NCBI GenBank assembly: GCA_013398055.1 | Contig: VZRS01006725.1 | Span: 553,035 to 617,034, forward strand | Direction of reading: 5' to 3' | Length of the DNA stretch: 64,000 nt | Origin: Ifrita kowaldi | Taxonomy: Eukaryota; Chordata; Aves; Passeriformes; Cinclosomatidae | Shown here: piece by piece, positions 24,872 to 37,900 of the stretch | Layout of the letters: each line of letters begins with the position of its first letter | Position numbering within the stretch: position 1 is the first letter of the stretch | Notes under the pieces: generated by a model | Database searches by the model: none | The model's input: only the letters and a program-made list of their open reading frames with translations | What the model was told of the DNA's origin: nothing | Program-made: the position numbers and the translations under genes

Positions 24872-25053
24872 GTAATCCACAATACAGCTGTTCCCAATGC
24901 CCTGGCTGTCGATTGGATTGGGAAGAATCTCTATTGGTCTGATACTGAAAAGAGAATTATTGAGGTGTCTAAACTCAATGGCTTGTACCCAACTGTCCTT
25001 GTGAGCAAGAGAGTGAAGTTTCCCAGAGATCTGTCCTTAGATCCTCAAGCTGG
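24872..25053 (+). CDS. LRP1B: LRP1B exon 13 of window: propeller blade (YWSD)
   Basis: Encodes VIHNTAVPNALAVDWIGKNL, then YWSDTEKRIIEVSKLNG and FPRDLSLDPQAG. The NALAVDW...LYWSD unit is the classic blade signature. It is 182 bases, phase 0 to 2, acceptor ttttttag and donor GTACGA (gg|GTACGA). The wording IGKNLYWSDTEKRIIEVS agrees with remembered LRP1B and separates it from LRP1, which has a different blade here. Confidence 0.96.
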
Positions 25054-25719
25054 GTACGAAGCAGCCAATTTTCAATAATTCCTATTTAATCCTAATTTGA
25101 TGTTAAGATATATTTTATTTAGAGAATAGATAGGAAATACTATTTAGGTTAGTTAGTTAGTTTGTTTGTTTTAATCTAATATTCAGTGATAGAAGAAAAT
25201 CACTGAGTTGGTCTGGACTCTGCCTAAACAAAGAAAAGCAGTGTTTTTCCTAATATAGAAATGTAACCTGTCTAGTTTACTCTTTTTAAGATATAAGCCA
25301 TTTTCTACTACTTCTTAGGACTGGAATTTAATTTTCTTGTAACTGTACTCTTTCTTCCCTGTAAAATTTGGGAGAGGAGGATGCAGATCTCTGTTTAATG
25401 TCTTCAACATAGGAATACATGGGATCTCTGTGTGGTTGCCTGGACATCCCTGTGTATGCAGATCACTCTACAAAGTTAGTACAGAGACTGTCAGTCCCTT
25501 CAGGAAGGCTTAGATATATAAATAGGCATAATAAACTTACTGGGTTTCTTCTTGGTGTGTATAGACAGCTTCCCAAGGTCAAGGGGGTTTTATTTACTTT
25601 TTTAAATAAACACATGTATTTTAAAATTTGTTTTCGTATATAAAGTTCCTGGAAATAAAAAGTCAAATTCAGAGTTACAATTTGAAATGGTGTTACTTGT
25701 ATCTTCTCACAAATGAGAA

Positions 25720-26180
25720 ACGCTTAATGAATTATCCTGCTGATGCCATGCAGTTTGTTTCCAAAGCAAACATTTTCTGTTGGAGAGAGTGGAGAAAGTT
25801 CCCTTTCTCTGCTGCTTATGTGGAGCAGGCTCGGTGCCAGCATATTGCACCTGTGTCTTCTAGGATACCTGTAGCTGTTCTCAGGGCCACCATTTCCTTC
25901 TGCACACAAATTCCATTCCAGGTGGTGATTAGGAACTTGAGCTGCATCTGGATTTTGGAGAGCCTGTCCAAAGCCTGTAGAGCAGAATCAGCTTCCCAGC
26001 TGGAAAGATCTGTCCTGAGGTTCTGAGTAATGGTGTACAACAGCAGCCACATGCATCCTTGTACTGAATAATGGGACTTTTTTTATGGCAAACATGCTCT
26101 GCATTGTGGTTAAATAGCATATTGAGGGGAAAATTGCTGCTCAGCTTTCCGACAGTCTTTCTCAGTGCTTCATCCATTTT
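25720..26180 (-). other. Unidentified coding-like patch
   Basis: Three overlapping minus-strand open frames (25929-26177, 25816-26052, 25724-25909) cover one block whose base composition is less AT-rich than the intron around it. One frame carries a helix-like stretch, ALQALDRLSKIQMQLKFL. No known domain was recognised and there is no single long frame. It could be a decayed gene copy, a transposon fragment or chance. Confidence 0.25.
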
Positions 26181-26610
26181 TAAACCCTCTGTGTGAGGAA
26201 CTGTTTTAATGTTTTGGAACTAGTACTTCTTGAATCAATTCAATTTGCATTATCTGGCTGTTAACAGCCAAAAAGGTTTTGTAAGAAAAAAAAAGTAGAT
26301 GTAATACCATATTTCTGATAAATTTAGTAGTGATGCCACTTATGCAGGATGTGAGATTCACAAACTCCAGTTTGGGTGGTGCTTCAAATTCTAAGGTATC
26401 AAGACTAAGCTATTTAAATGCACTTTTTACTAGTGCATAATTAATTTAATAAAATCACACCTAGCATGAGGACTCCTATTCAAACCTTTTACATTCAGCA
26501 CACTTATTTATGGACAGGTCTAGAAAAATGCAAAAATTTATCTGGAAGGCAGAAATATTAAAGAGTAATTACTGATTTATTCTTGAGAGCCACTAAATAA
26601 ATTAAGCATT

Positions 26611-26771
26611 GAGTCACAGAATGGTTTGCTTTAGAAGAGACTTAGAGATCATCCAGTTTCATACCCTCCTGGTGGGCAGGGGTGCCATTCTCTCGACTGA
26701 GGTTGCTCCAAGCCCATCCAACCTGGCTTTGGACACTTCCAGGGATGTGGCAGTCACCACCTCTCTGGTCA
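26611..26771 (-). mobile_element. CR1 LINE fragment
   Basis: Reads as antisense CR1: cacagaatggtttgctttag, then gatcatccagttt, the ggtgggcaggggtgccattc segment, ccatccaacctggctttgga and cacttccagggatg. This is the last 160 bases or so of the element, moderately diverged, ending about 40 bases before exon 14. Confidence 0.88.
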
Positions 26772-26810
26772 ATTACTGACATTATTCAGCTGCTGTGTTT
26801 TGTTTTGCAG

Positions 26811-27010
26811 ATACTTGTACTGGATCGATTGCTGTGAGTACCCTCACATTGGCCGTGTTGGGATGGATGGATCCAGGCAAACTGTGGTTATAGAAACACA
26901 GATCTCCAGACCTATGGCTCTTACCATAGACTACGTCAACCACAAACTGTATTGGGCTGACGAAAATCATATTGAGTTTTCTGACATGGATGGATCTCAC
27001 AGACATAAGG
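26811..27010 (+). CDS. LRP1B: LRP1B exon 14 of window: two propeller blades (YWID, YWAD)
   Basis: Encodes YLYWIDCCEYPHIGRVGMDG, then ISRPMALTIDYVNHKLYWAD and IEFSDMDGSHRHK, so it holds two YWTD-type motifs. It is 200 bases, phase 2 to 1. The acceptor is tgttttgcag, and a CR1 fragment ends about 40 bases before it. The donor is AAGG|GTTGGT, mismatched at -2, +3 and +4, and opens the longest intron of the window. Exon 15 begins tc-cct-aat, which restores V-P-N and fixes this boundary. Skipping the exon would shift the frame. Confidence 0.94.
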
Positions 27011-28899
27011 GTTGGTCAACGCTTCAGTTATTTTCTTTTTCCTTTTGATAATTTTTATATCAAGGGTGCTTTCTGTGTATACTTATGTAAAAACTGTACT
27101 TTAAAACATTTTCACAACCTTTTTTAAGATGAATTTTTCCTTTTATCAATATTTTAAAATCTGCTTTTCAGTTTTCTTCTCTGTTATGGATATGAATAGG
27201 TTTTAAACGTGCGGTAGTACATGTTTGTGGGGAAAATGTCAAATGGAAAAGGAAACTCTAGGAACAGACTCAGCAATCTGAGGCAGCCCTGTCAATTTTA
27301 TAGTCTGGCATGTATAGACATGTTCTTTATTAAGTTACAAAGTGAGTGAAACTTGGTGTTAAAAGTAGAAGGGATATATCCTGTGTGCCATGTGTCAGAA
27401 TAGGGCTAAAATCAGCCTTTTCTCCCACCTCAGAAAGCCTGGAAATGGCCATTAGTCTGCTCAGCATGAGACCAGTATTGCAAATGTAATTTGAGGCTCT
27501 CCTGGTAGATGGGTGAAATAATAACTTTTGAAATACTTACGTAATGAACTAGTCTTTATCCCTGTGTTTTGCTTCTCACCTGACAGATAATTAAAAGCTT
27601 GTGCCATTTATCTATAAAGTATTAAAAAAAAAATCTACACAATGATGAATAGTTCTCATATTCCAAATCGTATAATTAAAGATCTTTCATTTTAATTCAA
27701 ATATATGAAATAGTATCAGTCTGCTGAATTTTTGGTTGAGGTTTTATTTGAAATGAAATTGTTACCTGAGCTCCTTCCACAAGCTTTACCAAAACCTCAG
27801 CACTGCTGCTATACTGGTAAAACTTCATGGATTTGGGCTTTTTTAGGCTTTTATGTCATACTGGGTGCCTCCAGGTTTTCTCCAAACCACAGTTCATGAA
27901 ATAACTACTTTCTACTATTTCTACTAACGACTATTTTCAGATCAAAGCTTTGCCATGAAATAAAAAAGGAAAAAAAAAGGAAAAGCAAAACAAGTTTTCT
28001 AGCCCTTATATTCATGGATTGTAAACTATAAATACATCATGAATAATTCAATGGCAGTTGTTTGAGATGGTAGACTGGAGACACTCTAGCGCTAGCTATG
28101 AGAGCTGTAAACATTCCCATTAATCTCAGCATAATGTCCATGGTTTTTTTGGGATGAACACTGGTCAGTTGTAACCTGTTCACTTAAGCAGCACTCGCTC
28201 AGACATAGCCCCAAGCTGGATTCCTGCTGACAGTCCGTTCTTCTGACAGATGAAGCAAAGCTCCCTACTCCTCTTGATGTCGTGCCCTGTGCTGTTATGC
28301 TGATATTTTTGTTCTCATAAAATTTTTGTCCTCTTACTCTTCTTTCTGGATCTTTCAAAGGAAATAAGTAAAAAATAGCCCAATGTGTCTCTCTTAGCCC
28401 TAAACTGACTGCAGTGGTCAAACTTTTCAGAGTCTTCTCTTTCAGCCTGAGAGTTTCAGAATTTTTTCTTTCCCTAGAAATGTCCTCCTGTCACTAAACT
28501 CAGGAGATAGCAGCAAAATTCCAGTCATCCCATCTTCAGTGTCCATTGCCTTGGTCTTCAACCTGTAGGGTTCTGCAGCCCAAGTGGATAAAATCAGAGC
28601 TTCAGCTGCTTTATATTCCCAGAGTTAATGTCTCCTCCTGAGGATACATGATCCTGGAGAAGCAGGGAATTTGTCACAATGCCGCAGCAAATTTACCCAA
28701 ATTTGATACCAGTGAAGTATCTGAGGCAAGCTCCAAAAGCAATAGTGACTTTGTGTAAAGCTGGTGTTGTGCTGCTTTTGAGGACATGTCTCTTTGAAGT
28801 CCAGATGGTGTATAAATATTCAAGCCGTAAGAAGTGAACTTTGGGAGAAAGATCCTGAGGTATTTAAATGATGTGGAAGGGAGATTTTCTCCTTAGCTA

Positions 28900-29350
28900 A
28901 TCATTGTAGATCATGAGATTGGAGGAGACTTCATGGATCACCTAGTCCAACCTCATGGATCACCTAGTCCAACCTTTTCTGGGAAAAGCGTGGTCTAGAT
29001 GACCCAGGACCATGTCCAGCTGCATCTTAGAAGCATCCAATCCACCATTTCCCTAGGAAGATTATTCCAATGGCTCAGTGTTCTCCTTGTAAAAAGTTTT
29101 CCTCTTGTCTCCATTCGGAATCTTCCCAGGAGTAGCGTGTTCCCATCAGCCCTCACCTTTTCCATGTAAAAAGAGAATCTCCTCTCCTTTGTAGTCCTCT
29201 TTAAAGGCTGGAATGTGGTGGTGAGGTCTCCCCTCAGCCCTCTTTTCTCAAGAGTGAACAAACCCAGTTCTCTCAGCCTTTGCTCCTGTGGCAGCTTCCC
29301 AAGACTTCGATCATCTTTGTGGCCCTTCTCTGGATCCTCTCCAGCCCTCC
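28900..29350 (-). mobile_element. CR1 LINE fragment with end of its reverse-transcriptase ORF
   Basis: The sense of the element is the minus strand. From 29350 downward it encodes the C-terminal part of the CR1 polymerase protein, with recognisable LEKRGLRGDL and LSHWNNLPREMVD motifs in a frame open over about 29372-28995. It then passes into the 3' part (gatcacctagtccaacc in antisense). A 22-base unit is duplicated at 28931-28974. The 5' part is missing, as in most CR1 copies. Confidence 0.88.
28931..28974. repeat. 22-base tandem duplication inside CR1
   Basis: The unit tcatggatcacctagtccaa+cc occurs twice in a row without a mismatch, at 28931-28952 and 28953-28974. Confidence 0.95.
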
Positions 29351-32300
29351 CGCCCCTAATGCCATTTGTCACTTTCTGTTGTCAGGAGTTTCACTCAAAA
29401 CATTATTATCAAATCAAAATCAAGTTGTAGAAACGTTTCTGTGGGTTTAAAAAATAATTGGCAGAATTCTCGGTGTCTGAAACAGATGGAACAACCCTGT
29501 GGGTGCTCCAAGGGGAGCTTTGAGAGTTTTGCAAAGTTCACACATAATGATCAATTTGCCTTTAATCAGGGTCTCTTCCTTTCCACCTCACTTTCTCCTG
29601 GAACAACCAACCAAATAAAATTTTAATTTTTTCATGATTCAGCACAAGAATAGAAATATTTTGGAAGATGAAATTGAGTCATTGTAAATCAATTATTTTA
29701 GTAAGGGAAACTCAGGGAAGTTCAGTGTTTGGAGCTGTGATCCCCTCTGGCTTTCTGATATCTGTAATCCTCATTGATAAGCACTTAAATGATAAAGATT
29801 AGGTTTGATCTCTTGTGATAACTGTGTTTCTTGAAGGCATGTTTTTTGCATGGATTTCATAGTCTGTTTTCCTTTGTCATTTTGCACATTTTGTATTGTC
29901 AAAGTTAACTAAGGGGGAGATGGTTGAGTTTGCTCTTATCCTTTGTGTTTTCAAATGGAGAAGGATAAAAGCACAGGTATGACGACCACAAAATACATTC
30001 TCATGCAGTAGAGGAAAAAATGTGAACAGGAATGCTGTGAGTGATGCAATCTGAAGTGCTTTTAGTGGCAAACTAAGCATTTTCTCACCTGTTTCTGTGA
30101 CCTCTGAGGATAAGGCTCGCTTGCTGGGAGGCTTTTTCCTGAGAATATGATTTTTGGATCTTAAATTATCTGTTACAAAATGTATCAGAAAATGGCACAG
30201 AGATTTCACAAGACCCAGCAAATAAGTAACTTGTCAGAATGAGTGGATTTCATACCATTAAGGGATATTATGGTATGAGAGAGTGCGGTGTTCTGTGCTC
30301 CACATCAGATACTTTAGGATAAACAGGACAGTGTTAGGTTAATTATTGACACACTGTTTGTTAAACCAAGGAGTGTTTATTACATGTGGTGGGAGTTTAC
30401 ATTTATTTAGGTCCTGGTGTTAACGCTTTTTCCAACAGCTGTGTAGGGGTTTTTTATTTGTTTGTTTCTTAGGAACCTTAAAGCTTTTGGAGGGGAACAT
30501 CTGCTGCTTTTCTCTTGTGAAGTTCTTCTGCATTTCAATAGAGAAATGGGCTTTTATAACTGCCAAGAGAATCCTAGTAAGAATTTTGAAAACATGCTAA
30601 CTAGGCCAGAAATCTTAGAGTACTTGGGAGCTCTTCTTGGCACTGGGGGCAGCGATGACCTTGCTTAGCTGTTTGAAGTTTAATGCTTGGTTATGTAAAC
30701 TGTCTTTAGAGCTTAGCCAATTCAGCACTGCAGCATTCACAAATGTTATGCACTGTAAATGATTAAGCAAGTATTGAAGCACTAATCTGGCTAAGAACTA
30801 AGCTGGTTTGCTTATGTGAGCTTTAAAAAAATAAATAAAAAATTTAAGAATTTGTCAGACTTAGCTGCTTTCAGTTCCCACTGGCCTGAGGAGACGCAAG
30901 CTTCACAGTTGCCTGGGTATCTGGTTGCTGCATGCAGGTTTTCCCATCCTTCAGAGCTCCTAAAACCCAGAGGTGCCTACATTTCCCCATTTCACTTAGA
31001 AGATGAGCATTTCACTATTATGAAACTATAACAGAGAAATCTGATAGTCCAGTTTAGGAAGTACAGAACCTTCTCTGTGATTAGGCTTTAAACTGTGTCA
31101 AGTCGATGCTTTGTGCTGTAAAAACAAAAAGTTGGGCATTTCATTCCTTCATCTGACAGGGGCATGGGAATTAAGCAATGAAAACCTTTTGAACTTTAAA
31201 TAAATTAGGTATTCATAAATTACTTCTTTGGCTGTAATACAGTTAACAGATAATAACTTTCCTGGAGTACCTCGATTTGAAAAAACACTCTTTTCTTGAG
31301 GCTTAGCTTCTGCCTGCAAATCTCAGAATTGGTGATTATATATACAAGTTTTGAAGTAACAAGTACAAGCAGTTTGGAGATTATAACCTTTTTAATTTTT
31401 AGCACCTGTAATTTCAAAAGTTGCTCATTGTAAGGAGTTCGTAGGCAGAAAATGAGTATTTGTGTCTAATTCTGAGCTCTGCAACCAGAGTTTTATAAGA
31501 GAGTATATCCAATTGTTTATAGAATTGTCCTAATATAGAAATGAACTAAAAGATTATAGAAACCAATTACTTCCAGATTTATATTGGAGGTTTTCATAGC
31601 TCAAAAATTAGAGAAGTCTGAAAAGAGAATTTGTTTCTCACAGCAGATGAGAAGTAGTTCTGATACAGCAACAGTTTTTTCCTAACTTTGGAGGAGTCTA
31701 TAGAATTATTCATTGTAGCCACATCTGGTAGCACAAACTGATAATTGCTTCCTCACCGTTACTGCCTTCTGGATTCAGTTTTCGTAACTGTTCCGGTAGA
31801 ATTCTCCCATCCATGTGTCTTCCTAAATCTGATTATTTCATTTTATTTGTTTATATTCCTTCTCTTTTAAAGGATAACATTCAGGGAAAATTACTCAGAT
31901 TCACCTATATTAAAGGCAGTTCGCACAGTTACATTACTCTGAGGTTCCCCAGTCTCCAGTTTATGGAGCCCAGTTTATGAAGATTGCCAACAAGTATATT
32001 CCACTGGTCTTGTGACAATATGCTCAAATCAGATTAGATTATAAACTTCTGAAAATAGTTCACTATACTTTAAACTTCTACATGAGCTGGACTTGTGCCA
32101 TCACAAATTTTAAGGGATGGGCATTACTTTCCATGCAGTTGTTCCTGTCAGAGAGCAGTCACAACAGAGAACATAAACGACAGATTTTCTGTTTTCTCCC
32201 TGTTCATATCAACACAATGGAAGATGGGAGGATTTTGGAGAAAGACGTTGAAGTGGTGAACAGCTCCCATGGTTGCAGTAGAAGATAAATGAGATAAACC

Positions 32301-34498
32301 AAAGGGGGCTCAGTGGTTTATGTCCTTGTAGTTGGATGATGGCAGGAGAGGGAAAGATAAAAGAAGGAATAGCTTGGGGGTCAGTGGGAATAAATACTGA
32401 AACCAGAAGGAGTCTGAGGTGAGGGGCTGGCAGGCAGGTAAAGGGTCTCTGTAAATCTGAAAAATAATTAAAAAACCTTTAGAACTCACAAGCACACTGT
32501 GAGTTGTTCTACTCAGATAGTGTCTTGCATATATTTGAGAATAATTTAATTACTACTCTGTAGTGCTGTGGAGTAACTGGCATATAAACAACTGCTCACA
32601 GTGAATTAAAAAAGGTAATAAAACATTTTGAAGCGGAACAATAAAATATTTCATTCCTAGTTTTGATCAACTAGTTTTACAGGCAGATTTTGGAAAATGT
32701 ATTCATCTCTTCTCCTGGTGTTGTTATATCTAATAGTCAGCTTTAATATCTCAAATACATTAGTGCCTTAAGATGTTTAGATTTAAGTCTAAATTTACTG
32801 CTTCTTTAGTGATAGCAGTTTGGGGATGTATCACACAAGTTTTGTGTGAATTTATTGTACTGAAATATTCTGGTTTTGCTGTTTCAGTTACATTTTTATA
32901 CTGGCAAAATATCACATCACTGAATGCTAGGAGTTTCATCTTCCATACTTTACCCAATATGGAAGTGTGATGTAGATAGTGATTTTGCAGAAAGAAGTAT
33001 TTATGCATGGACATGTTATTAAAGAGATGAGTAATAGCATCCGAAAACTGTATTTTTAGTTTATTTTTTTTTATGTGCAGCATAGCTTCAATCACTGAAC
33101 TTAATCTATATAGTCCATGAATATTTTTTTTCTGTTCATTGAGTTTGACAGGTTTAGGTTTTTAAACAAAGTGTCAATTTCATAAACATAATAATGATTA
33201 TAAAATGTCTCATCTTTAAAATATAGTATTTTAATGTAATATACTTAAATTTAATTATATCTGTCAAAACTACATACTTTGTCACAAGCTTAATAGAGAT
33301 AATCTTATTGTCATTATTCATTATTAATTTTATGGACTAAGCACTTCAAATTCTTTGTCAAAGGGAGCAAGCATCAGGAGTAAGTAGTATAGGAAATAAA
33401 GTATTGACTGTGTCTCAGAGAGGTTCCAAGTTGAATGTAAAATGAGACAGAAACAGCTACGAGGGAGTTCACAAAGAAAGAGGCCAGTGGGGGCCAGTAG
33501 TTGCTGCAGAAGAGAAGATCAGCAATTTCCAAGTTTGTTTGGTTTTGTAGGTTTAATTGCTATTTTCTTATTAAGTGTTGCTCTTCCTCGATGCAATTTG
33601 TCTTTGGAGGGTTCTTAATCCTTCCTAGGAGATTACTACTGGTTCCATTTAGATCAAGATGTCAGTAGGCTTTTTATTTCTGCTTTATTGCAGTTCAGAA
33701 AACCAAATTTCAGAGTGTGAAATTCAAAGCAGTGTAGCCTGGCTTTTCAGGTTTGATAGCCCATGTAAATTTTCTGTGCTTGGGTGCCAAAATTCCTGAA
33801 CAGAAACGGCTTTAATGCCACGGGGAGCTAGAAAGTCATTTAAATGGTTGCTTAACAACAATTAATTACCTTTACCAGTTGCTTCCCAGCCCTGGCACTC
33901 TAGCTGGGTGAATGCATTTTGGGAAGAGCCTGACAGGAATCTTTCACCCCTTCCGTTCTTGTAGATTTTGCACAAGGGCGTGGCAAGATTGCAGTCCTTT
34001 ATTTTTGGAAAGGGAAGGGACCCATCTCTTTCTGTCTTGGAAGTGATCAACCATCTTCTGGACATGATAGGGCACTGATAATTTGGTTTTGGTTTCTTTC
34101 CTCTTGGAAGGAGTCAGCATTTGTCCTTTCTAAGGACAGTTTTTCTTGGTACATTGATTTTACCACCTAACAACGAGACCTTTCTGTTTTTATTATTTGT
34201 GTTATAGTATTTGCTTTTACTTTTGGAAATACTTGTGTTTCAATAAGAGCCAAGGGAGGCTGGGCTTCATTTCTGTATGGCTTCTCCATAAGCATGTTTT
34301 TGTAGCTAAGAAATCGTAGATAGAATGATTTTCATTCCTGAAATCAAATGAGCTTTTTTTTGTATGTTTAAGTAAATGTGCTCAGAAAATATAAGGGAAG
34401 CAGAGTTCACAAGAGAGAAAAGTAAACATTTGTATCACAAATATGACTTACAGCCTATAAATTTATATTCTTGGATCAAAATTCATTCAAAATGCAGG

Positions 34499-34515
34499 AG
34501 AGAGAGAGAGACAGA
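34499..34515. repeat. Short AG-rich repeat
   Basis: A run of gagagagaga type in intron 14. Confidence 0.8.
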
Positions 34516-34931
34516 CATATTTTAAGCCTGTCACGTTTCTCATGTGTCTACATGATCATGTTCCCTCCTGTGGCTCTTCTCTTAAGTTCATGCAGCACTT
34601 TATCACCCTTTATTATGTTATATATTGTCATTTTTATTTGTCTTCAAGTATCTAATAATTTTTATTTCCCACCACTTTGATCTGTTGCAAGACTCCTCGT
34701 TTTTCCCTTTTATTACCTGCCTGTGTTTTTTCCTCCTATTTTCTGCAGCTTTCTCAAAGGCCTGTGCATTCCTTCTCCTTTCTGCCTCCTCTTTCTTACC
34801 CCTTTTCTCATCTAGTTCTTTGGTCAAGCACTGTTTGGGATTAGCATTCAGTGTCAGAGAATCCATGATTTATGGATAAAATGAAACACCACTAGAGAAT
34901 TAGAGGTGGCAGCAGGTGTGTTAGAAGAGGA

Positions 34932-34985
34932 GGAATTGCAAGGAACTTGCCCGTCTCTGGAATTGCAAGGAACTTGCCCATCTCT
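34932..34985. repeat. 27-base tandem duplication
   Basis: Two adjacent copies of a 27-base unit beginning ggaattgcaaggaacttgcc differ at one position (g or a near the end). Confidence 0.95.
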
Positions 34986-37900
34986 GCTAGGAGGAGTCTG
35001 TGGTGGGGAAAGGAATCACAAAAATGAATTTTTTTATCTTTTAACAGAATATATTGCTTTCTTACTAATGGGTTGCCAAGTTGATTAAATGTTTTCGAAT
35101 AGGTGATGCAGAGGAAACAGAGGAGCTTAGTTATGACTAACCTGCCTTTACCTTAAATTCAGTAGTCTGGTTTTGCAACGCTTTCGAAAGAAAGGGGATC
35201 AAGGAGTCTTCCTTTCCTGTTTCAAACTGTGATTCACACCACAGAGTTTGCTGTAGGGTTAGTAATTAGTGTTGCAGCATTTAATGACTGTATGTCATTT
35301 ATGACAAGGTCAATCAGCTAAAGCTTTTTTGGAGTTAAAGACTGAAGGAAGGAAGTGGGTGTTTCTTCTACTCCATACATTTATGAAAAATCAATATTCA
35401 CTGCCTGAAATTTTGGAAAGCGTGAAACACTGATGTCCTTAAAGGCGAAGAATAAAGAGTATGAGAGACTATTTTACTGTTCCATCAGAAAATCAGATGT
35501 GAAAATTACCTCAGTTTTCTGTTCATTTTTGTTTGGTCATTCATAGTTGATGGGAACTGTGGATTCTATAACCTATTGCATGTCAACAGTTCTGATGTTT
35601 CCTTGCTTATAACATACTAAAAGCCAAGAAAAATTGTATTCAGCTATGATAGAACTACTCCTTAAACAGAATTGGTTGCCATTCAATGCCTGTTTTCAGA
35701 AACTTCTCTCAGGCTTTGCAGGTTTATCTTCTACAAGAAAATACATTGAGTTTTATGGTCAGCTTAGAAGAAATTTTATAAGTTTTTTTGTTGTGTAATT
35801 ATTATTAATTCTCCTTTTATAAGAGTTTTATCTTTTTATGGTCAGCATAGAATTTTTACATGAGATATTTGTCCAGTGATTCTGTTCTTATTTTCTGTGT
35901 TTTACTTCAAGTGGATTTGTACTTGCATATATTCATACTATTCATTGCTTTGTTAATTGAATTTTTTAATAACTTTTTCTACATTTCACAATAGAAAACA
36001 TGTAGCTTTTACAGCTTAAATTAGTGCAAGTTTGTGTTGATCGTGACCTAATGAAAACTTAATGCAGAGGCCTATTAAAATTACAAAGTTGCTCAAAAAT
36101 AAAAAATAGTGACAGGACAAACTGCAACCTGAATCTGAGAGTGTTTTAGCCATTGACAGTTTCAACTTTACACCTATAAATGGTAATAATGGGAAACCCG
36201 GTTTTTAGAAACAAATATTTTTTGTCATTCTTCTTTCAAAGAACATAAAAGGAAGAGAATGTAATATTTGTTGCATTGTTCCTAATAAGGTGGGTTTATT
36301 TTTAAGAAGGTTGAAAGAGTTGAGCTTTTAAAGCTGGTGCTTACAGATTTATTTTTTTTTTAAATAAAAGAAAATTGTACTTGAGTCAATGACCAGTTTT
36401 CTTATGTGCAGTGTCCCAGCTGTAATATTTAATATTTTATGCCACGCACTTAACTTGGCTTCCCTATTAATGCAGTGTGATGGGACAATTCAGGCAGTAT
36501 ATGTTAATCTCCTGAATCTTCTTTAGTTCACGAATATAAAGTTTCATCTGGATTTTGATGTATGTCTAATCCATTGAAGCCAGGATAATTTGTATGGAAA
36601 CCCACAAACATGCACAAAACCAAAAAGTAAGCATTTACTCATAGATCTATGCTTAGGCTATGGGGTTTGCTTCCTGGATAGCCAAAATAAGGGTGACTGT
36701 TATTTTTCATTGGTGGAAAATAATAAAGATGATGAAATCAAAATCATTTTTTCTATGTAAATCCTCTTCATGTGCATTAAGGCTTTCATATGCCCTTTTA
36801 TTCTGATCTTAATCCTAACTTTGATCAGAAAAAAAGAAAACAGACGATAAAATAGGACATTTTTTGTCTTTAGAGAGATTGGAGTGGGACCTTTGACATC
36901 TTTAATTTGATGCCAAAAGTAGAAGCAAGAGGAATAATTTATACAAATCAATATTGTTTCAGAACTGAAGCAAAAATAAAATAATTAGTTTTATGGAAAG
37001 CTTCAGGGCAGCAGTTTCTGATGTCCCATCCTGCTTCCCCTGTCAGCCTGGATTGTATTTCTCATTGGAAACGTTTCACAATGGGATTCTACAAATCACA
37101 AAAATTATAAGAGCTTTTCTTGTACTGTACCGTGTGTGGAACTGTGGCAAAGTTGCCTCTGTAATGAGTTCCAAAATTGAGATTTCTTTGGACATTGACT
37201 GATTTCTCGGAAATGCTGAGACGCTCTTTCAAAAATATCATATTGTTAGATGTGGTCTATTGTGATAGATGTGGTTCATGGAGACATATAAGAAGGGAAA
37301 ATAATTTCTAAGCAGCAAGGTCTCCTTGACCAGAAGGCAACATGCCCTGCACTGGAGTTCAGTACTGGGAGGACTATTGGATAGAAAATTGAATTTTTCA
37401 AGTTGTTGTTCCGTATACTCAGTATCATCATCAGATCTCAGTGAGCTATGAAATGTTCCAACAGGAATTAGAGATTTGCCAACTCTGTCAGCACTTTCCA
37501 GGTAAAAAGATGCAGAAAACGAGGTAAAGGTGTTAAGGATATGCTGGTTAAATGTGACAGTCAGCTGCTCTGCTCTGCCTTGTCACCTCTATTAGTAATT
37601 AGGTGATTCAGCAACAAAAGATTATCATTTACAAATTAATTACTGTGGCCAGATATTCTCCTGTGACATTTATGATTACTGCTGTTTATGTTAAAAGGAG
37701 GAAAAAAAAAAATAAAAGTGGTGTTCAGTTACTGTTTACCAAGAACAAATACTTCAAGGTTAAGGAGCAGGATAAAGAATGCTCCAAAGCTTCTTCTGCC
37801 TTATGTCCTTCTATTCTTTTTCAAATGGTGTTGGATCATAATTTTGTGATGCTGTAATAATCATCATCACTTTATTTTTTTTATATTGTGTAGTTGGTGA

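Larger units (their letters stand above)
25054..26810 (+). other. Intron 13 of window
   Basis: Contains a short TTAG/TTTG repeat near 25147-25172, an unidentified coding-like patch on the minus strand at about 25720-26180, and a CR1 fragment at 26611-26771 next to the acceptor of exon 14. TTACTGAC at 26773-26780 is a plausible branch point. Confidence 0.82.

Noticed and set aside
28995..29372. Minus-strand 125-codon frame as a host gene
   Set aside because: It is the end of the CR1 polymerase ORF, so it is annotated with the transposon.
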